From contig MWCI01000005.1 in NCBI GenBank assembly GCA_002069965.1, positions 1 to 64,000 on the forward strand: DNA of 64,000 nt, in the 5' to 3' direction. The notes below the pieces were generated by a model. The model was not told where the DNA came from, did not search any database, and was given only the letters and a program-made list of their open reading frames with translations. Shown piece by piece: positions 33,970 through 42,994 of this stretch (positions are counted from its first letter, which is position 1; every line of letters starts with the position of its first letter). The stretch is from Spirochaetes bacterium ADurb.Bin218. GTDB lineage: Bacteria; Spirochaetota; UBA4802; UBA5550. The translations under genes and the position numbers were made by a program.

Positions 33970-35001
33970 TCAAAATTGCTGCACAAATCTTATATCACCG
34001 CTCATAAAGTGGCGAATATCATTTATCCCAGCCTGCATCATTATGAGTCTGTTAAGTCCCATGCCAAAGGCAAAGCCAGACCATATCTCTGGATCAATGT
34101 TTCCTGCTTTTAAAACATTTGGATGAACAAGGCCGCAACCTAAGAATTCAATCCATCCAGAATTTTTACATACACGGCAGCCCTCTCCACCGCATATAAG
34201 GCAACCAAAGTCCAGTTCAAATCCAGGCTCAACAAAGGGAAAGTATCCAGGTCTAAGCCTTACTTTTACCTCCCGTTTAAAAACTCCGCTTAAAACCTCC
34301 TTCATGACATAAATCAGATGGGCAACTGAAATGTCCTTATCTACCATCATGCCTTCAACCTGGTAGAAGGTATGTTCGTGAGAGGCATCTGTGGCTTCAT
34401 ATCTAAAGACTCTTCCAGGGGCCATAATTCTAAAGGGAGGGGTTAATTTTTCCATGCCCCGTATTTGTATCGCAGAGGTATGTGTTCTCAGTAAATTCCC
34501 ATCTTCTGTCCAGAAGGTATCCTGCATGTCCCGAGCAGGGTGGTGTTTGGGGATATTAAGAGCTTCAAAGTTATAGTATTCAGATTCAGCCTCAGGTCCA
34601 TCTAATATGATGAATCCCATTGAGGTGAGTATATTTTCAATCTCGTATTGAGTTTTTGAAATTGGATGAATAAATCCAGGCTTTCTTTCTCTAAGGGAAA
34701 GTGGCGGGTTTAAGGTCACATCAATCCATTCTGATTTTATTATTTCGTCAAAGAGAGAGGATTCAATGTCTGCAAGTCTTTTTTCTATAGCATTTTCAAT
34801 TTCCTCTTTGATTTCATTTGCCAGCTTTCCAATGGCAGTTTTTTCCTCTGGAGAAAGATTAGCTAAGGAACGAAGAATTCCTGTAAGCAGACCCTTTCTG
34901 CCTAGGACTTTAATTCTTATCTCTTCAATTTCTTCTGTTTTTTTAGATTTTTCTATAGAGCTGAGTGCTTCCTGTCTGATAGCATTGAGTTGTTGTTCCA
35001 T
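33970..35001 (-). CDS. pheS: Phenylalanine-tRNA ligase, alpha subunit
   Basis: 343 residues. An N-terminal coiled-coil (about 1-90) binds tRNA. The class II catalytic core has motif 1 (HPISKTQYEIENILTSMGF), motif 2 (PGRVFRYEATDASHEHTFYQVEG) and motif 3 (GFAFGMGLNRLIMM). FDFGCLICGGEGCRVCKNSGWIE adds a zinc-like CxxC...CxxC insertion common in bacterial PheS. It is the first gene of pheS-pheT. The 200-bp gap to the divergent GAF gene shows no T-box, leader peptide or terminator that I can support. Confidence 0.96.
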   Translation of the reverse strand: MEQQLNAIRQEALSSIEKSKKTEEIEEIRIKVLGRKGLLTGILRSLANLSPEEKTAIGKLANEIKEEIENAIEKRLADIESSLFDEIIKSEWIDVTLNPPLSLRERKPGFIHPISKTQYEIENILTSMGFIILDGPEAESEYYNFEALNIPKHHPARDMQDTFWTEDGNLLRTHTSAIQIRGMEKLTPPFRIMAPGRVFRYEATDASHEHTFYQVEGMMVDKDISVAHLIYVMKEVLSGVFKREVKVRLRPGYFPFVEPGFELDFGCLICGGEGCRVCKNSGWIEFLGCGLVHPNVLKAGNIDPEIWSGFAFGMGLNRLIMMQAGINDIRHFMSGDIRFVQQF

Positions 35002-35165
35002 CTGACAATCCTTATTTAAGTTTTAAAATATATTTTTAATTAACTAACTTGCCATTTTAAAGTTATTTAGATTTTTAATAGGTTTTTACAGCATATAAAA
35101 GTCAAGAAAAAATAAGGGAAAGAGTTGAAATTCAACTGAGGAGTGTCCTGGGAACTGAAATATAA

Positions 35166-35194
35166 TTGACACAAATATGCAAATTATATAATAT
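35166..35194 (+). promoter_or_regulatory. Consensus sigma-70 promoter, leaderless arrangement
   Basis: TTGACA (35166-35171), exactly 17 bp, then TAATAT (35189-35194). The ATG of the GAF gene is at 35201, where transcription should start, and there is no ribosome-binding site. The mRNA is predicted to be leaderless. Confidence 0.75.
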
Positions 35195-35200
35195 TTTAAC

Positions 35201-36466
35201 ATGGAGACTATAGAAAATAAGCAGAATGACCTTGAAAAACAGCTTGATAACCTCTCAAAGCTTGTTGAAATCAATGGCATAATAAATTCAACCCTTAATA
35301 TAAATAAGCTACTTTCCATAATAATGGAAATGATAAAAAATATCATGAATACAGAGGCCAGCTCTTTGCTTCTTTATGATGAGGATATGGAAGAGCTTGT
35401 TTTTAAGGTTGCCCTTGGAGAGGCAGGGGATGAACTTTCAGAAAAATATAGAGTAAAGCTTGGTCAGGGAATAGCAGGGTGGGTTGCTTTCCACAAGGAG
35501 GACACAATAGTCAATGATGTTTACAGTGATGAGAGATTTGACCCAATGTATGATAAAAGCACAGGATTTAGAACGCGTTCTATTCTTTGTTCTCCCTTAC
35601 TTTTTAAAGGAAAGCTTCTTGGAGTTATTCAGGCTATAAATCCCATAGGCAGAGCAGGTTTTGATGAAGAAGATTTAAATATTTTTAGAATATTTTCAAA
35701 TCAGGCAGCTCTGGCTGTGCAAAATGCCATATTTTTCCAGAGAGCAATTGAGGAAGAGAGACTAACTGGTGAGATCAATGCTGCAAAGGATATACATTCA
35801 GATCTTGCTTCTCCAATAAATTGCATTGAAGAAAACATATCTGTTGCTGCAGTTTCCGCCTCAGCAAGGGAAGTGGGAGGTTCTTTTCATTATTTCAAAA
35901 AAAATAGAGAGGATTTTTTTAATCTCGTTCTTTTAAATTTAAATAGTAAAGGTATACCTGGGGCTATGAAAGCTGCTATAATTTCAGGTATAATAAAGAC
36001 TCTTTTTGAATTAGAAATTTCACAACCAGAAGATGTGCTCTCTAAGATTAAGGCTCTTTGTTATGATGAGTTTGATGGAAAAAATGAACCGTCAATTTTT
36101 GTAGCGGCTGTTGATACTTTTAAAAGAATCTTTTCTTTTGTAAATTATGGTGGTTGCTATCCACTATTACTCAGGAATGGAGTTGTCTATTATCTGCGTT
36201 TTTCACAAAAAGCTACACAAATAAAGACAAGAAGAATTTCGCTGCAATCAGGGGACATATATATTGTTTTTTCAAGTGCTTTTGGAGAGATTAAAAATCC
36301 TGATGGGAAGAGGCTTAATGTTAATATAATAGCCAATTATCTTAAAAAATTTCATGGCGTGGAAAGTCCCTCTGATATCATCAATAACCTCATGAATTTT
36401 ATAGAAGATTTTTCTGGAAGTAGAGAAATGCAAAAAGATCTTTCGATTTTAGTGTTTAAAGTATAA
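35201..36466 (+). CDS. GAF domain protein with degenerate PP2C/SpoIIE-type phosphatase domain
   Basis: 421 residues. An N-terminal helix is followed by a GAF domain (about 30-185, MNTEASSLLLYDEDMEELVFKVALG...GQGIAGWVAFHKE...LAVQNAIFF), then a linker helix and a SpoIIE/RsbU-like domain (about 205-420). The fold is recognisable from VGGSFHYFKKNREDFFNLVLLNLNSKGIPGAMKAAIISGII and FVNYGGCYPLLLRNG. The metal-binding aspartates are absent: GGDxxD is GGSFHY and D-V-S-G-K-G is NLNSKG. It is probably a pseudophosphatase scaffold in a partner-switch pathway. A consensus promoter ends 6 bp before the ATG. The zinc-ribbon gene follows 10 bp later. Confidence 0.8.
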   Translation: METIENKQNDLEKQLDNLSKLVEINGIINSTLNINKLLSIIMEMIKNIMNTEASSLLLYDEDMEELVFKVALGEAGDELSEKYRVKLGQGIAGWVAFHKEDTIVNDVYSDERFDPMYDKSTGFRTRSILCSPLLFKGKLLGVIQAINPIGRAGFDEEDLNIFRIFSNQAALAVQNAIFFQRAIEEERLTGEINAAKDIHSDLASPINCIEENISVAAVSASAREVGGSFHYFKKNREDFFNLVLLNLNSKGIPGAMKAAIISGIIKTLFELEISQPEDVLSKIKALCYDEFDGKNEPSIFVAAVDTFKRIFSFVNYGGCYPLLLRNGVVYYLRFSQKATQIKTRRISLQSGDIYIVFSSAFGEIKNPDGKRLNVNIIANYLKKFHGVESPSDIINNLMNFIEDFSGSREMQKDLSILVFKV

Positions 36467-36476
36467 GGTCAATTAA

Positions 36477-36692
36477 ATGAGCCAATTTGTTTCTGTTATA
36501 TTTTGTAGAAGATGTGGATCCCGCTTTGTCGAAATAAATGAGTGGAAAGATGATGTTGCAGTTATCAACTGTAGAAGTTGTGGCAACAAAACAGAGCTTA
36601 AGGGTTTTACCCTTGGGAGATGTTCTGTGACCAAAAAGGAACTTGAGATCGCTCGCAACACCTCTGCCCGTTTAAATGATTTTGAAAAGTAG
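36477..36692 (+). CDS. Small zinc-ribbon protein
   Basis: 71 residues with two CxxC knuckles, FCRRCGSRF (residues 9-17) and NCRSCGNK (31-38), forming one zinc ribbon, and a helical tail (VTKKELEIARNTSARLNDFEK). There is no enzyme motif. It may be a nucleic-acid- or protein-binding adaptor. AAGG 8 nt before the ATG and the 10-bp spacing suggest cotranscription with the GAF protein gene. Confidence 0.65.
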   Translation: MSQFVSVIFCRRCGSRFVEINEWKDDVAVINCRSCGNKTELKGFTLGRCSVTKKELEIARNTSARLNDFEK

Positions 36693-36702
36693 GGCAGAGG
36701 TG
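36659..36702. terminator. Inverted repeat across the end of the zinc-ribbon gene
   Basis: CACCTCTGCCC (36659-36669) pairs perfectly with GGGCAGAGGTG (36692-36702) across 22 nt, overlapping the stop codon at 36690-36692. It separates the plus-strand pair from the convergent WecG-like gene and probably serves as a shared terminator. Confidence 0.55.
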
Positions 36703-36714
36703 AAGAGAACAATT

Positions 36715-37533
36715 TTATTTCTTTTTAAAAATTTTTGTAAATATTACATTTAAAAAGAAGAGGCTTAAACGTAAAAGTCTTAAATATCTCCATGGCCTTG
36801 TAACAATTCTATAAAACCAGTCAAGTCCGTTTTCCATAAAATAATCTGGCGCTTTTTTAATTGTTCCAGAGATGGTATCAAAGCTGCCGCCAACGCTAAT
36901 CAAAACTGCATTTTTGAATTCATGTCTGATGGAGTTTATCCATTTGTCTTCCTTTGGAAATCCAAGGCCTACAAGAATTATATTAGCCTCAGATTTTCGG
37001 ATTGCCTCAATAACAGCTCTTTCCCTTTCTTTGTCGAAATAACCCCCATGCCTGCCAACAATTCGTATGTCAGGGAAGGATTTTTTTATATTTGAAAAGG
37101 CCATTTCAACAATTTCTGGTTTGCCACCAACAAGGAATATGCTATATTCTTTTATCTCAGCAAGCCTGATGAGTTCCATAATAAAACTCAATAGCCCAAT
37201 TCTCTCCTTAAGAGGTTTGCCAAGCATTTTTGCAGCCCATGGTATGCCAGCACCTGAGGCAAGCTTTAAGTCTGCTCTGTCGCATATGAGGCGAAGGTCG
37301 CTATTGGAGCGAATCTTGCTAATCTTATAGGGGTTTAAAGCCATAACATGGTGCACCCCTTTTTCTTCAATCATCTTCATGACCTTAAAAACAGCCTGCT
37401 GCCTTGAAAGATTATCAACTCCAATGCCCATTATATTTACTTTTGATGCATCATCAAGGCTTAGTTGATTATATTCAAGAATAATATCCCTCTCTTCTTT
37501 ATATGAAGTGTAAAAGTGAGAATCGTCACCCAT
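36715..37533 (-). CDS. WecG/TagA/CpsF family glycosyltransferase
   Basis: 272 residues from ATG 37533, which has AAAAGGAGG 6 nt upstream; a GTG at 37557 also opens the frame but has no ribosome-binding site. Family motifs: VNIMGIGVDNLSRQQA, ALNPYKI, ADLKLASGAGIPWAAKMLGKP, IFLVGGKPE, IVGRHGGYF, and NIILVGLGFPKEDKWI with the sugar-nucleotide-binding LGFPKQE-like segment. Members add N-acetylmannosamine(uronic acid) to undecaprenyl-linked sugars at the inner membrane. It lies 13 bp after thiC and is read with it. The acceptor here is unknown, but envelope glycan synthesis is likely. Confidence 0.85.
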   Translation of the reverse strand: MGDDSHFYTSYKEERDIILEYNQLSLDDASKVNIMGIGVDNLSRQQAVFKVMKMIEEKGVHHVMALNPYKISKIRSNSDLRLICDRADLKLASGAGIPWAAKMLGKPLKERIGLLSFIMELIRLAEIKEYSIFLVGGKPEIVEMAFSNIKKSFPDIRIVGRHGGYFDKERERAVIEAIRKSEANIILVGLGFPKEDKWINSIRHEFKNAVLISVGGSFDTISGTIKKAPDYFMENGLDWFYRIVTRPWRYLRLLRLSLFFLNVIFTKIFKKK

Positions 37534-37546
37534 TGGCAACCTCCTT

Positions 37547-38812
37547 TTAATATTCACGTTTCATAGCACAGAACTCTCCACACATGGAGCACTGATCCTC
37601 ATGGCATGAGGGAATTTGCTCTCTATATGATTGTGCCTTGTTTTTATCAATTGCGTTGTTATACATCTCTTTCCAGTTTCGATCTTTTCTTGCCTGAGAC
37701 ATTCTGTCGTCCCATGATCTTGCTCTTTGACCTAATTTAACTATGTCTGCAGCGTGAGCAGCAATTTTTGAGGCTATTACACCATTTCGCACATCATCAA
37801 CATCTGGCAATCTCAAATGTTCAGCAGGAGTTACATAGCATAGAAAATCAGCACCTGCGGCAGCAGCAATTGCTCCTCCAATTGCACCTGTTATATGGTC
37901 ATATCCAGGGGCAATATCTGTAACAAGAGGTCCAAGGACATAGTATGGAGCTCCATCGCACAGTTTCTTTTCGAGGCGTATATTATCCTCTATCATATTA
38001 AGAGGCATATGTCCAGGACCCTCTATTATGACCTGAACATTTTTTTCTCTTGCCCTTTGAGCAAGTTCACCAAGTATTATCATCTCATGGATCTGGCCTC
38101 TATCATTGGCATCGTGGACAGAGCCAGGTCTTAGCCCATCACCAAGACTTATTACAACATTATATTCGGCAAGTATGTCCAGAATTTCATCATAGTATTC
38201 ATAAAGGGGGTTCTCTTTCTGGTTTATTTTTATCCATTCAGCAAGTATGGAACCACCTCTGCTTGTAATGCCGGTTATTCTCTTTTGTGAGTGAAGAGAT
38301 GTTACTGATGCCTTTGTAACACCGGAGTGTATTGTCATAAAGTCAACACCTTCTTCAGCTTGTTCCTTAACTATTGCAAGGAAGTCTTTTATGGTAAAAT
38401 CGCTCAAAGGGCGTTTTTCTTTTGCCATCCTCACTGCAGCCTCATAAATTGGGACAGTCCCAAGAGGAAGGGAACTCTTCTCCAGAATAGTTTTTCTTAT
38501 ATAAGAGAGATCTCCTCCTGTGCTTAAATCCATGATGGCATCTGCACCTGATTCCTCTGCTGCCTTTAGTTTGGCAATTTCTGTTTCAATATCAAAAAAA
38601 TCTGGCGAAGTCCCTATGTTTGCATTTACCTTGGTGCTAAGATCTTTCCCTACACCTACAGGATTTATTTTTCTATTTTTATTTTTAAGAATTGTTATTT
38701 TCCCCTCTACAAAATCTTTAAGTAAGGCTGTTACAGGAATAGATTCCCTTGAAGATACATATTTCAGTTCTTCTGAGATTACGCCTTTTTTTGCCTGTGA
38801 AAAAATATTCAT
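37547..38812 (-). CDS. thiC: Phosphomethylpyrimidine synthase
   Basis: 421-residue radical-SAM enzyme converting aminoimidazole ribotide to the pyrimidine phosphate of thiamine. Seen: SLPLGTVPIYEA, the GVDFMTIHSGV segment, TSRGGSILAEW, SLGDGLRPGS, VIIEGPGHMPL, and the C-terminal cluster motif QCSMCGEFCAMK, with C-x2-C-x3-C spacing as in the short anaerobe-type ThiC. No TPP riboswitch is recognisable in the 201-bp upstream gap; a TTGACA (38874-38869, minus strand) may be its -35 box. No other thi gene is in the window. Confidence 0.95.
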   Translation of the reverse strand: MNIFSQAKKGVISEELKYVSSRESIPVTALLKDFVEGKITILKNKNRKINPVGVGKDLSTKVNANIGTSPDFFDIETEIAKLKAAEESGADAIMDLSTGGDLSYIRKTILEKSSLPLGTVPIYEAAVRMAKEKRPLSDFTIKDFLAIVKEQAEEGVDFMTIHSGVTKASVTSLHSQKRITGITSRGGSILAEWIKINQKENPLYEYYDEILDILAEYNVVISLGDGLRPGSVHDANDRGQIHEMIILGELAQRAREKNVQVIIEGPGHMPLNMIEDNIRLEKKLCDGAPYYVLGPLVTDIAPGYDHITGAIGGAIAAAAGADFLCYVTPAEHLRLPDVDDVRNGVIASKIAAHAADIVKLGQRARSWDDRMSQARKDRNWKEMYNNAIDKNKAQSYREQIPSCHEDQCSMCGEFCAMKREY

Positions 38813-39013
38813 ACACTTTCACCTGTTAAAATTTAGAATAAAGATTATTTTTGCCATAAGGCCAATAGTGTCAATAATAATTCTGAAAGAATATTTATCC
38901 CTCATGGAATTATTTGCTTGAATTTAACTGACCAGTATGGTATTCTTATTTTATGTTATTTTAAATAAGTCGATTATTACTTAAAGATATAAAAATTTTG
39001 GGCAAGGTTAAAT

Positions 39014-39973
39014 ATGAAAGTCAAGCTCTGGGGAGTAAGAGGTTCTATCCCAACACCTCTGACAAGTGCTGCAATTGAGTCGAAAATTATTCAGGCATTA
39101 TCTCTTGCAAAGCCAGGAGATATTTCTTCTGAGGAATCAGTGCGCTCTTTTGTCTCGGAATTGCCTATATTTATTCGAGGGACCTACGGTGGTAATACAA
39201 CCTGTATAGAGGTTGAAACAACGGCAGGTGATCTCTTTATAATAGACTGTGGTTCTGGAATTATAAATCTTGGTAAAGAATTGATGAAAAGGGAGTTTGG
39301 AAGAGGTCATGGCGTTGCAAGTATTTTTCTTTCTCATACGCACTGGGATCATATACAGGGGATTCCATTTTTTGCTCCACTGTATGTAGCTGGTAATAGA
39401 TTTAACTTTTATTCACCAATTCCAGATCTTGAGGATAGAATTCTTTATCAGCAAAAAAATACCCACTTCCCTGTGAGCTTTGAGAGGATGCCTGCAACAA
39501 AGCGTTTTTTTCAGATTGGGACAGATGAATACTCATATATAAATGATGTAAAGTTATATACAAAACTTATGCCCCATCCTGGTAATGCCTATGGTATAAG
39601 AATTGAAGACGGAGACAGTATCTTTGTTTATACAAGTGATTGTGAGTTTACTATAAATGAAATTGAGGATATTCAAAACTATGAGCAATTTTTTGCAGAT
39701 GCAGATCTGCTCCTTTTTGATTCTCAGTATACCTTTCAGGAGTCTGTAATAGAAAAGATCTCATGGGGACATTCTTCATCCTCTATTGCTATTGATATAG
39801 CTTCAAAGTTTAATGTAAAAAAATTAATTCTTTTTCATCATGAACCAAATTATGATGATGAAAAGTTAAGTGGACTTCTTGCAAATGCAAAGACTTATAC
39901 ATCTGTAAATAAGAAGGTCTCCGATGACCTTACTATAGATATGGCAGAGGAAGGAAAAGTCTATGAGTTTTAA
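39014..39973 (+). CDS. MBL-fold metallohydrolase (phosphodiesterase-like)
   Basis: 319 residues. KVKLWGVRGSIPTP at the N-terminus and YGGNTTCIEVET, then IDCGSGI, are characteristic of the subclass related to PhnP/RNase Z-like and cAMP phosphodiesterase folds. The metal motif is LSHTHWDHIQGIPFF (residues about 111-125). Further ligands are the His in MPHPGNAYGIRI, the Asp in YTSDCEF, and the final His in LFHHEPNYDD. A phosphodiester substrate is likely. AAGG precedes the ATG. It is divergent from thiC and convergent with the Ktr pair, overlapping its end by 4 bp. Confidence 0.8.
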   Translation: MKVKLWGVRGSIPTPLTSAAIESKIIQALSLAKPGDISSEESVRSFVSELPIFIRGTYGGNTTCIEVETTAGDLFIIDCGSGIINLGKELMKREFGRGHGVASIFLSHTHWDHIQGIPFFAPLYVAGNRFNFYSPIPDLEDRILYQQKNTHFPVSFERMPATKRFFQIGTDEYSYINDVKLYTKLMPHPGNAYGIRIEDGDSIFVYTSDCEFTINEIEDIQNYEQFFADADLLLFDSQYTFQESVIEKISWGHSSSSIAIDIASKFNVKKLILFHHEPNYDDEKLSGLLANAKTYTSVNKKVSDDLTIDMAEEGKVYEF

Positions 39974-40650
39974 GATGACTTTTCCATTCTTTCAATAGCT
40001 GCAGTTTTACCAAGGACTATCAAAATATTTCCTTCCTGTATAACCTCATCGGCAGATGGTGCAATAACAGTTGTTTGAGGCGTATCCTCTGTTACAAGAT
40101 CATCAGCTATACTTTTTATGCCAAGGATCTGGCATCTAAAGCGAGCACCAATATTAAGCTCTCTAAGACTTTTACCTATAAAGCTTTCAGGAGGTGCTAC
40201 TTCTACTATTGCATATTCCTCAGAGAGTGGAAGGTAGTCAACGGCATTTCTCATTGATATAGCTTTGCCAATGCGTATAGCCATTTCCTTTTCTGGAAAA
40301 ATTACAGTATCCACGCCCAATTGTTTTAAGATTTTTTCGTGGTCTTCAGATATTGCCCTTGCTATAATTTTTTTTACTTTAGCTTCTTTAAGATAGAGAG
40401 AGATTAAAATGCTGGATACCATTTCCTGACCTATACTTAATATGACAGCATCGTATTCATTAAGCCCAAGGGAGTCAAGAATAGCTTTGTTGGCGGGGTT
40501 GCCAGTTATTGCATAGGTCAAAAAATCCTTAGCCTTATCAACTGTGTTTTTATCTATATCAATCCCCAGAACCTCACAGTTGTTTTCTACAAGGCTTCTG
40601 GCTATGTTCATACCAAAGTTACCAAGACCTATTACTGCAAATTTTTTCAT
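39970..40650 (-). CDS. TrkA/KtrA-type potassium uptake regulatory subunit
   Basis: 226 residues: an N-terminal RCK_N (Rossmann) domain with VIGLGNFGMNIARSL and EVLGIDID for nucleotide binding, then a RCK_C domain (about 140-220, AIVEVAPPESFIGKSLREL...ILIVLGKTAAIERM). It forms the cytosolic ring that gates the KtrB/TrkH channel in response to ATP/ADP or c-di-AMP. It is 6 bp downstream of the channel gene on the same strand. Confidence 0.9.
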   Translation of the reverse strand: MKKFAVIGLGNFGMNIARSLVENNCEVLGIDIDKNTVDKAKDFLTYAITGNPANKAILDSLGLNEYDAVILSIGQEMVSSILISLYLKEAKVKKIIARAISEDHEKILKQLGVDTVIFPEKEMAIRIGKAISMRNAVDYLPLSEEYAIVEVAPPESFIGKSLRELNIGARFRCQILGIKSIADDLVTEDTPQTTVIAPSADEVIQEGNILIVLGKTAAIERMEKSS

Positions 40651-40656
40651 AATTCA

Positions 40657-42015
40657 TCATCCTATCATTATATTTTCATTTGCAATTTCAATATCAGAAT
40701 CTTTTTTGTTTATTGTTATTGCTGTTATTATTGCAAAGGGACCAACTCTGCCAACTAACATAACTACAGAGAGAATTACTTTGCTCGCATCAGAAAAATG
40801 AGGTGTAATTCCTGTGGAAAGGCCAACAGTTCCAAAGGCAGATATGACCTCAAACATGACCTGCAAAAAGGAATTGTCAAAATCAAAGGAGTGTATTGTT
40901 AGCAATAGTATTGTGTTGCCATAGATAAAGATAAAGGCAAGTATCACCAGAGTCATGCTCTTATTGATAATATCTTCACTTACAGCTCTGTCCCAGAATA
41001 TTACCTGTTTTTTACCTTTGAATTTTGAAATAACCAGACCAGCTATTACGCTAAAGGTCGTTGTTTTAATTCCTCCTGCAATTGAACCAGGAGAGCCTCC
41101 AATAAACATTAAAAGCATCATGATAGCAAGAGTGCTTTGTCTTAGAGAACCAATATCAACTGTATTGAAGCCAGCTGTTCTGCATGTAATTGACTGGAAG
41201 AGCGAATTTGTGATTTTATCAACAAAGGGGATTCCAGAGATTATGTGATTATATTCAAGTCCAAAGAAGAGAATGGCTCCACCGAAAATTAAAATTACAG
41301 TTGATGTAATGACGATTTTAGTGTGAAGAGAAAATTCTCTGAATATTTTTTGATTTTTTTTAAATTTTATATTTGTAAGCTCTGTAAGTACTATAAAGCC
41401 AATGCCTCCCAGGACAATATCCATTGCTATAGATAAAACAACTATTGAATTGTGTTGATATTTTACAAGGTTGTCGCTAAAAATTGAAAAGCCAGCATTG
41501 CAAAAGGCAGATATGGAATGAAACAAAGATAGCCATATAGCCTCTGCGAGATTAAAATCTTTGATGAATTGGGAAAATAGTATAGATGCAAAAAGGAGCT
41601 CAATTGAAATAGTGTATAACAATATCTTTTTTAAAATTTGCTTTGGAGGTATTATTGCTACTTCGTTGTATATTTCGCTGAAGGCAAAGCGCCATTTTAT
41701 TGAGAAATTCCCACCCATCATTGAAAAAATTCCTATACTAAAGGTCATAATACCAAGACCACCAAATTGTATCAAAAGCAGTATAATAATTTGACCAATA
41801 AATGTAAAGTCTTTGCCCGTATCGAGGACAATAAGTCCTGTAACACATGTTGCAGATGTTGAGGTAAAGATTGCATCGACAAAGGATATTCCTTTTGTTG
41901 TGGCAGAAGGAAGTTTGAGCAAAAGCGCACCAGTTAATATAAGTATAACAAAGCTTAATACAAATTGCTGTACCGGGGAGAGACTTGAGCGTAATTTTTT
42001 CACTCTGCCTTTCAT
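40657..42015 (-). CDS. TrkH/KtrB-type potassium uptake channel subunit
   Basis: 452 residues with about ten hydrophobic segments and four pore-loop filters of the superfamily: STSATCVTGLIVL, HSISAFCNAGFSIF, ITCRTAGFNTVDI and VISAFGTVGLSTG. The GGSPGSIAGGIKTTTF loop is also typical. The four filter-like loops mark a symmetric K+ channel of KtrB type. Basic residues (MKGRVKKLRSS) precede the first membrane segment. Together with the RCK gene it forms a complete K+ uptake system. Confidence 0.92.
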   Translation of the reverse strand: MKGRVKKLRSSLSPVQQFVLSFVILILTGALLLKLPSATTKGISFVDAIFTSTSATCVTGLIVLDTGKDFTFIGQIIILLLIQFGGLGIMTFSIGIFSMMGGNFSIKWRFAFSEIYNEVAIIPPKQILKKILLYTISIELLFASILFSQFIKDFNLAEAIWLSLFHSISAFCNAGFSIFSDNLVKYQHNSIVVLSIAMDIVLGGIGFIVLTELTNIKFKKNQKIFREFSLHTKIVITSTVILIFGGAILFFGLEYNHIISGIPFVDKITNSLFQSITCRTAGFNTVDIGSLRQSTLAIMMLLMFIGGSPGSIAGGIKTTTFSVIAGLVISKFKGKKQVIFWDRAVSEDIINKSMTLVILAFIFIYGNTILLLTIHSFDFDNSFLQVMFEVISAFGTVGLSTGITPHFSDASKVILSVVMLVGRVGPFAIITAITINKKDSDIEIANENIMIG

Positions 42016-42103
42016 ATAAATTTCTCTGACATGGAAAGACTAATCACAACAGGCAGTCTTTTAGTCAACATAAAAATAAAATAATATTAAAATTTCATAT
42101 TGA

Positions 42104-42736
42104 TTATCCAGGTAACTTCGCATCCCTCGGGTATTTAAGTATCATGTCATATAAAATTTCAGCAAGGGATTTCATGTGTTTTAGTCTGCTTTCTATATTT
42201 ATGCCAGGAAGTTTGTTGTAAGATACAGATATCCCTATCAGAGAGGCGTATATATATCTTGAAAGAGGCCGTGGATTATCGGTAAATTTTAGAAGTTTAA
42301 ATATTCTGTCCATTCTCATTAATGACTCATTCATAACATGGACAAGGGCTTTGCTGGATTCAATGTTTAGATTGCCTTGGGACATCAAAATTGTCATCAT
42401 TCTAAAGTAGGTATCATTTTCTGCTATAAAGTCTATATATATGTCAAGAACCTTCTTCAGGCTTTCCTCAGGTCTGGATTCGTCAAAGATTTTATCAAGG
42501 ATCTCATTAAATTTAGATTGAGTTCTTACTACTGCAGCAATAAGTATTGCTTCCTGATTTGAGAAGAATCTATAAATTGAAGAGGTCGCCATTCCTGCTT
42601 CATCTGCGATTTCTCTCATTGTTGCCTTATCTACTGGTTTTGTGGCAAAAACTCTTTCAGCAGCATCCAATATGAGATTTCTTCTGGCTTCTTTTTCTCG
42701 GGTTTTTAGTGTCTTAAGAGTCAATTTTTCATCCAT
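42104..42736 (-). CDS. TetR-family transcriptional regulator
   Basis: 210 residues. N-terminal helix-turn-helix: RRNLILDAAERVFATKPVDKATMREIADEAGMATSSIYRFFSNQEAIL (about 17-65). The C-terminal helical ligand domain ends with MKSLAEILYDMILKYP. It lies downstream of the hlyD-permease-permease-tolC operon on the same strand, 258 bp after tolC, and is the obvious candidate regulator of that exporter. A palindrome upstream of hlyD (48111-48126) could be its site. Confidence 0.88.
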   Translation of the reverse strand: MDEKLTLKTLKTREKEARRNLILDAAERVFATKPVDKATMREIADEAGMATSSIYRFFSNQEAILIAAVVRTQSKFNEILDKIFDESRPEESLKKVLDIYIDFIAENDTYFRMMTILMSQGNLNIESSKALVHVMNESLMRMDRIFKLLKFTDNPRPLSRYIYASLIGISVSYNKLPGINIESRLKHMKSLAEILYDMILKYPRDAKLPG

Positions 42737-42961
42737 TAATAGCTTCCTTATGTTTAAAGTATTTACCAGATATATTATTTAACGAATGATTCTTTTATCA
42801 AAAGTAAATTAAAAATCAAGAAAAAAATGAAATTTGTTTCTTTTATAGTAATTATGTTCAGATTTTTTTCACTTTGTGGATGTTTTTGCTCTTTTAATAC
42901 ATCACAGCAATTTCTACCAGTTGGGGTGCTTATTAAAAATAAACCCTAAAGATTTCATTTT

Positions 42962-42989
42962 CTAAGGGGTAAGTATATTTACCCCTTAG
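42962..42989. terminator. Perfect hairpin after the exporter operon
   Basis: CTAAGGGGTAA (42962-42972) and TTACCCCTTAG (42979-42989) form an 11-bp stem with a 6-nt loop, 6 bp beyond the tolC stop. No U-run follows on the minus strand, so termination may depend on Rho, or the hairpin may protect the 3' end. Between here and the tetR start (42737) no gene is seen. Confidence 0.6.
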
Positions 42990-42994
42990 AGCCC

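Noticed and set aside
34990-35200. T-box or leader attenuator before pheS
   Set aside because: No AGGGUGGNACCGCG-like or other T-box core was found.
36473-36712. Minus-strand open frame opposite the zinc-ribbon gene
   Set aside because: A shadow of the plus-strand gene, with no ribosome-binding site or family features.
38813-39013. TPP riboswitch before thiC
   Set aside because: None of the conserved TPP-aptamer segments (CUGAGA, ACCUGAUCUGG-like) is present on the minus strand.
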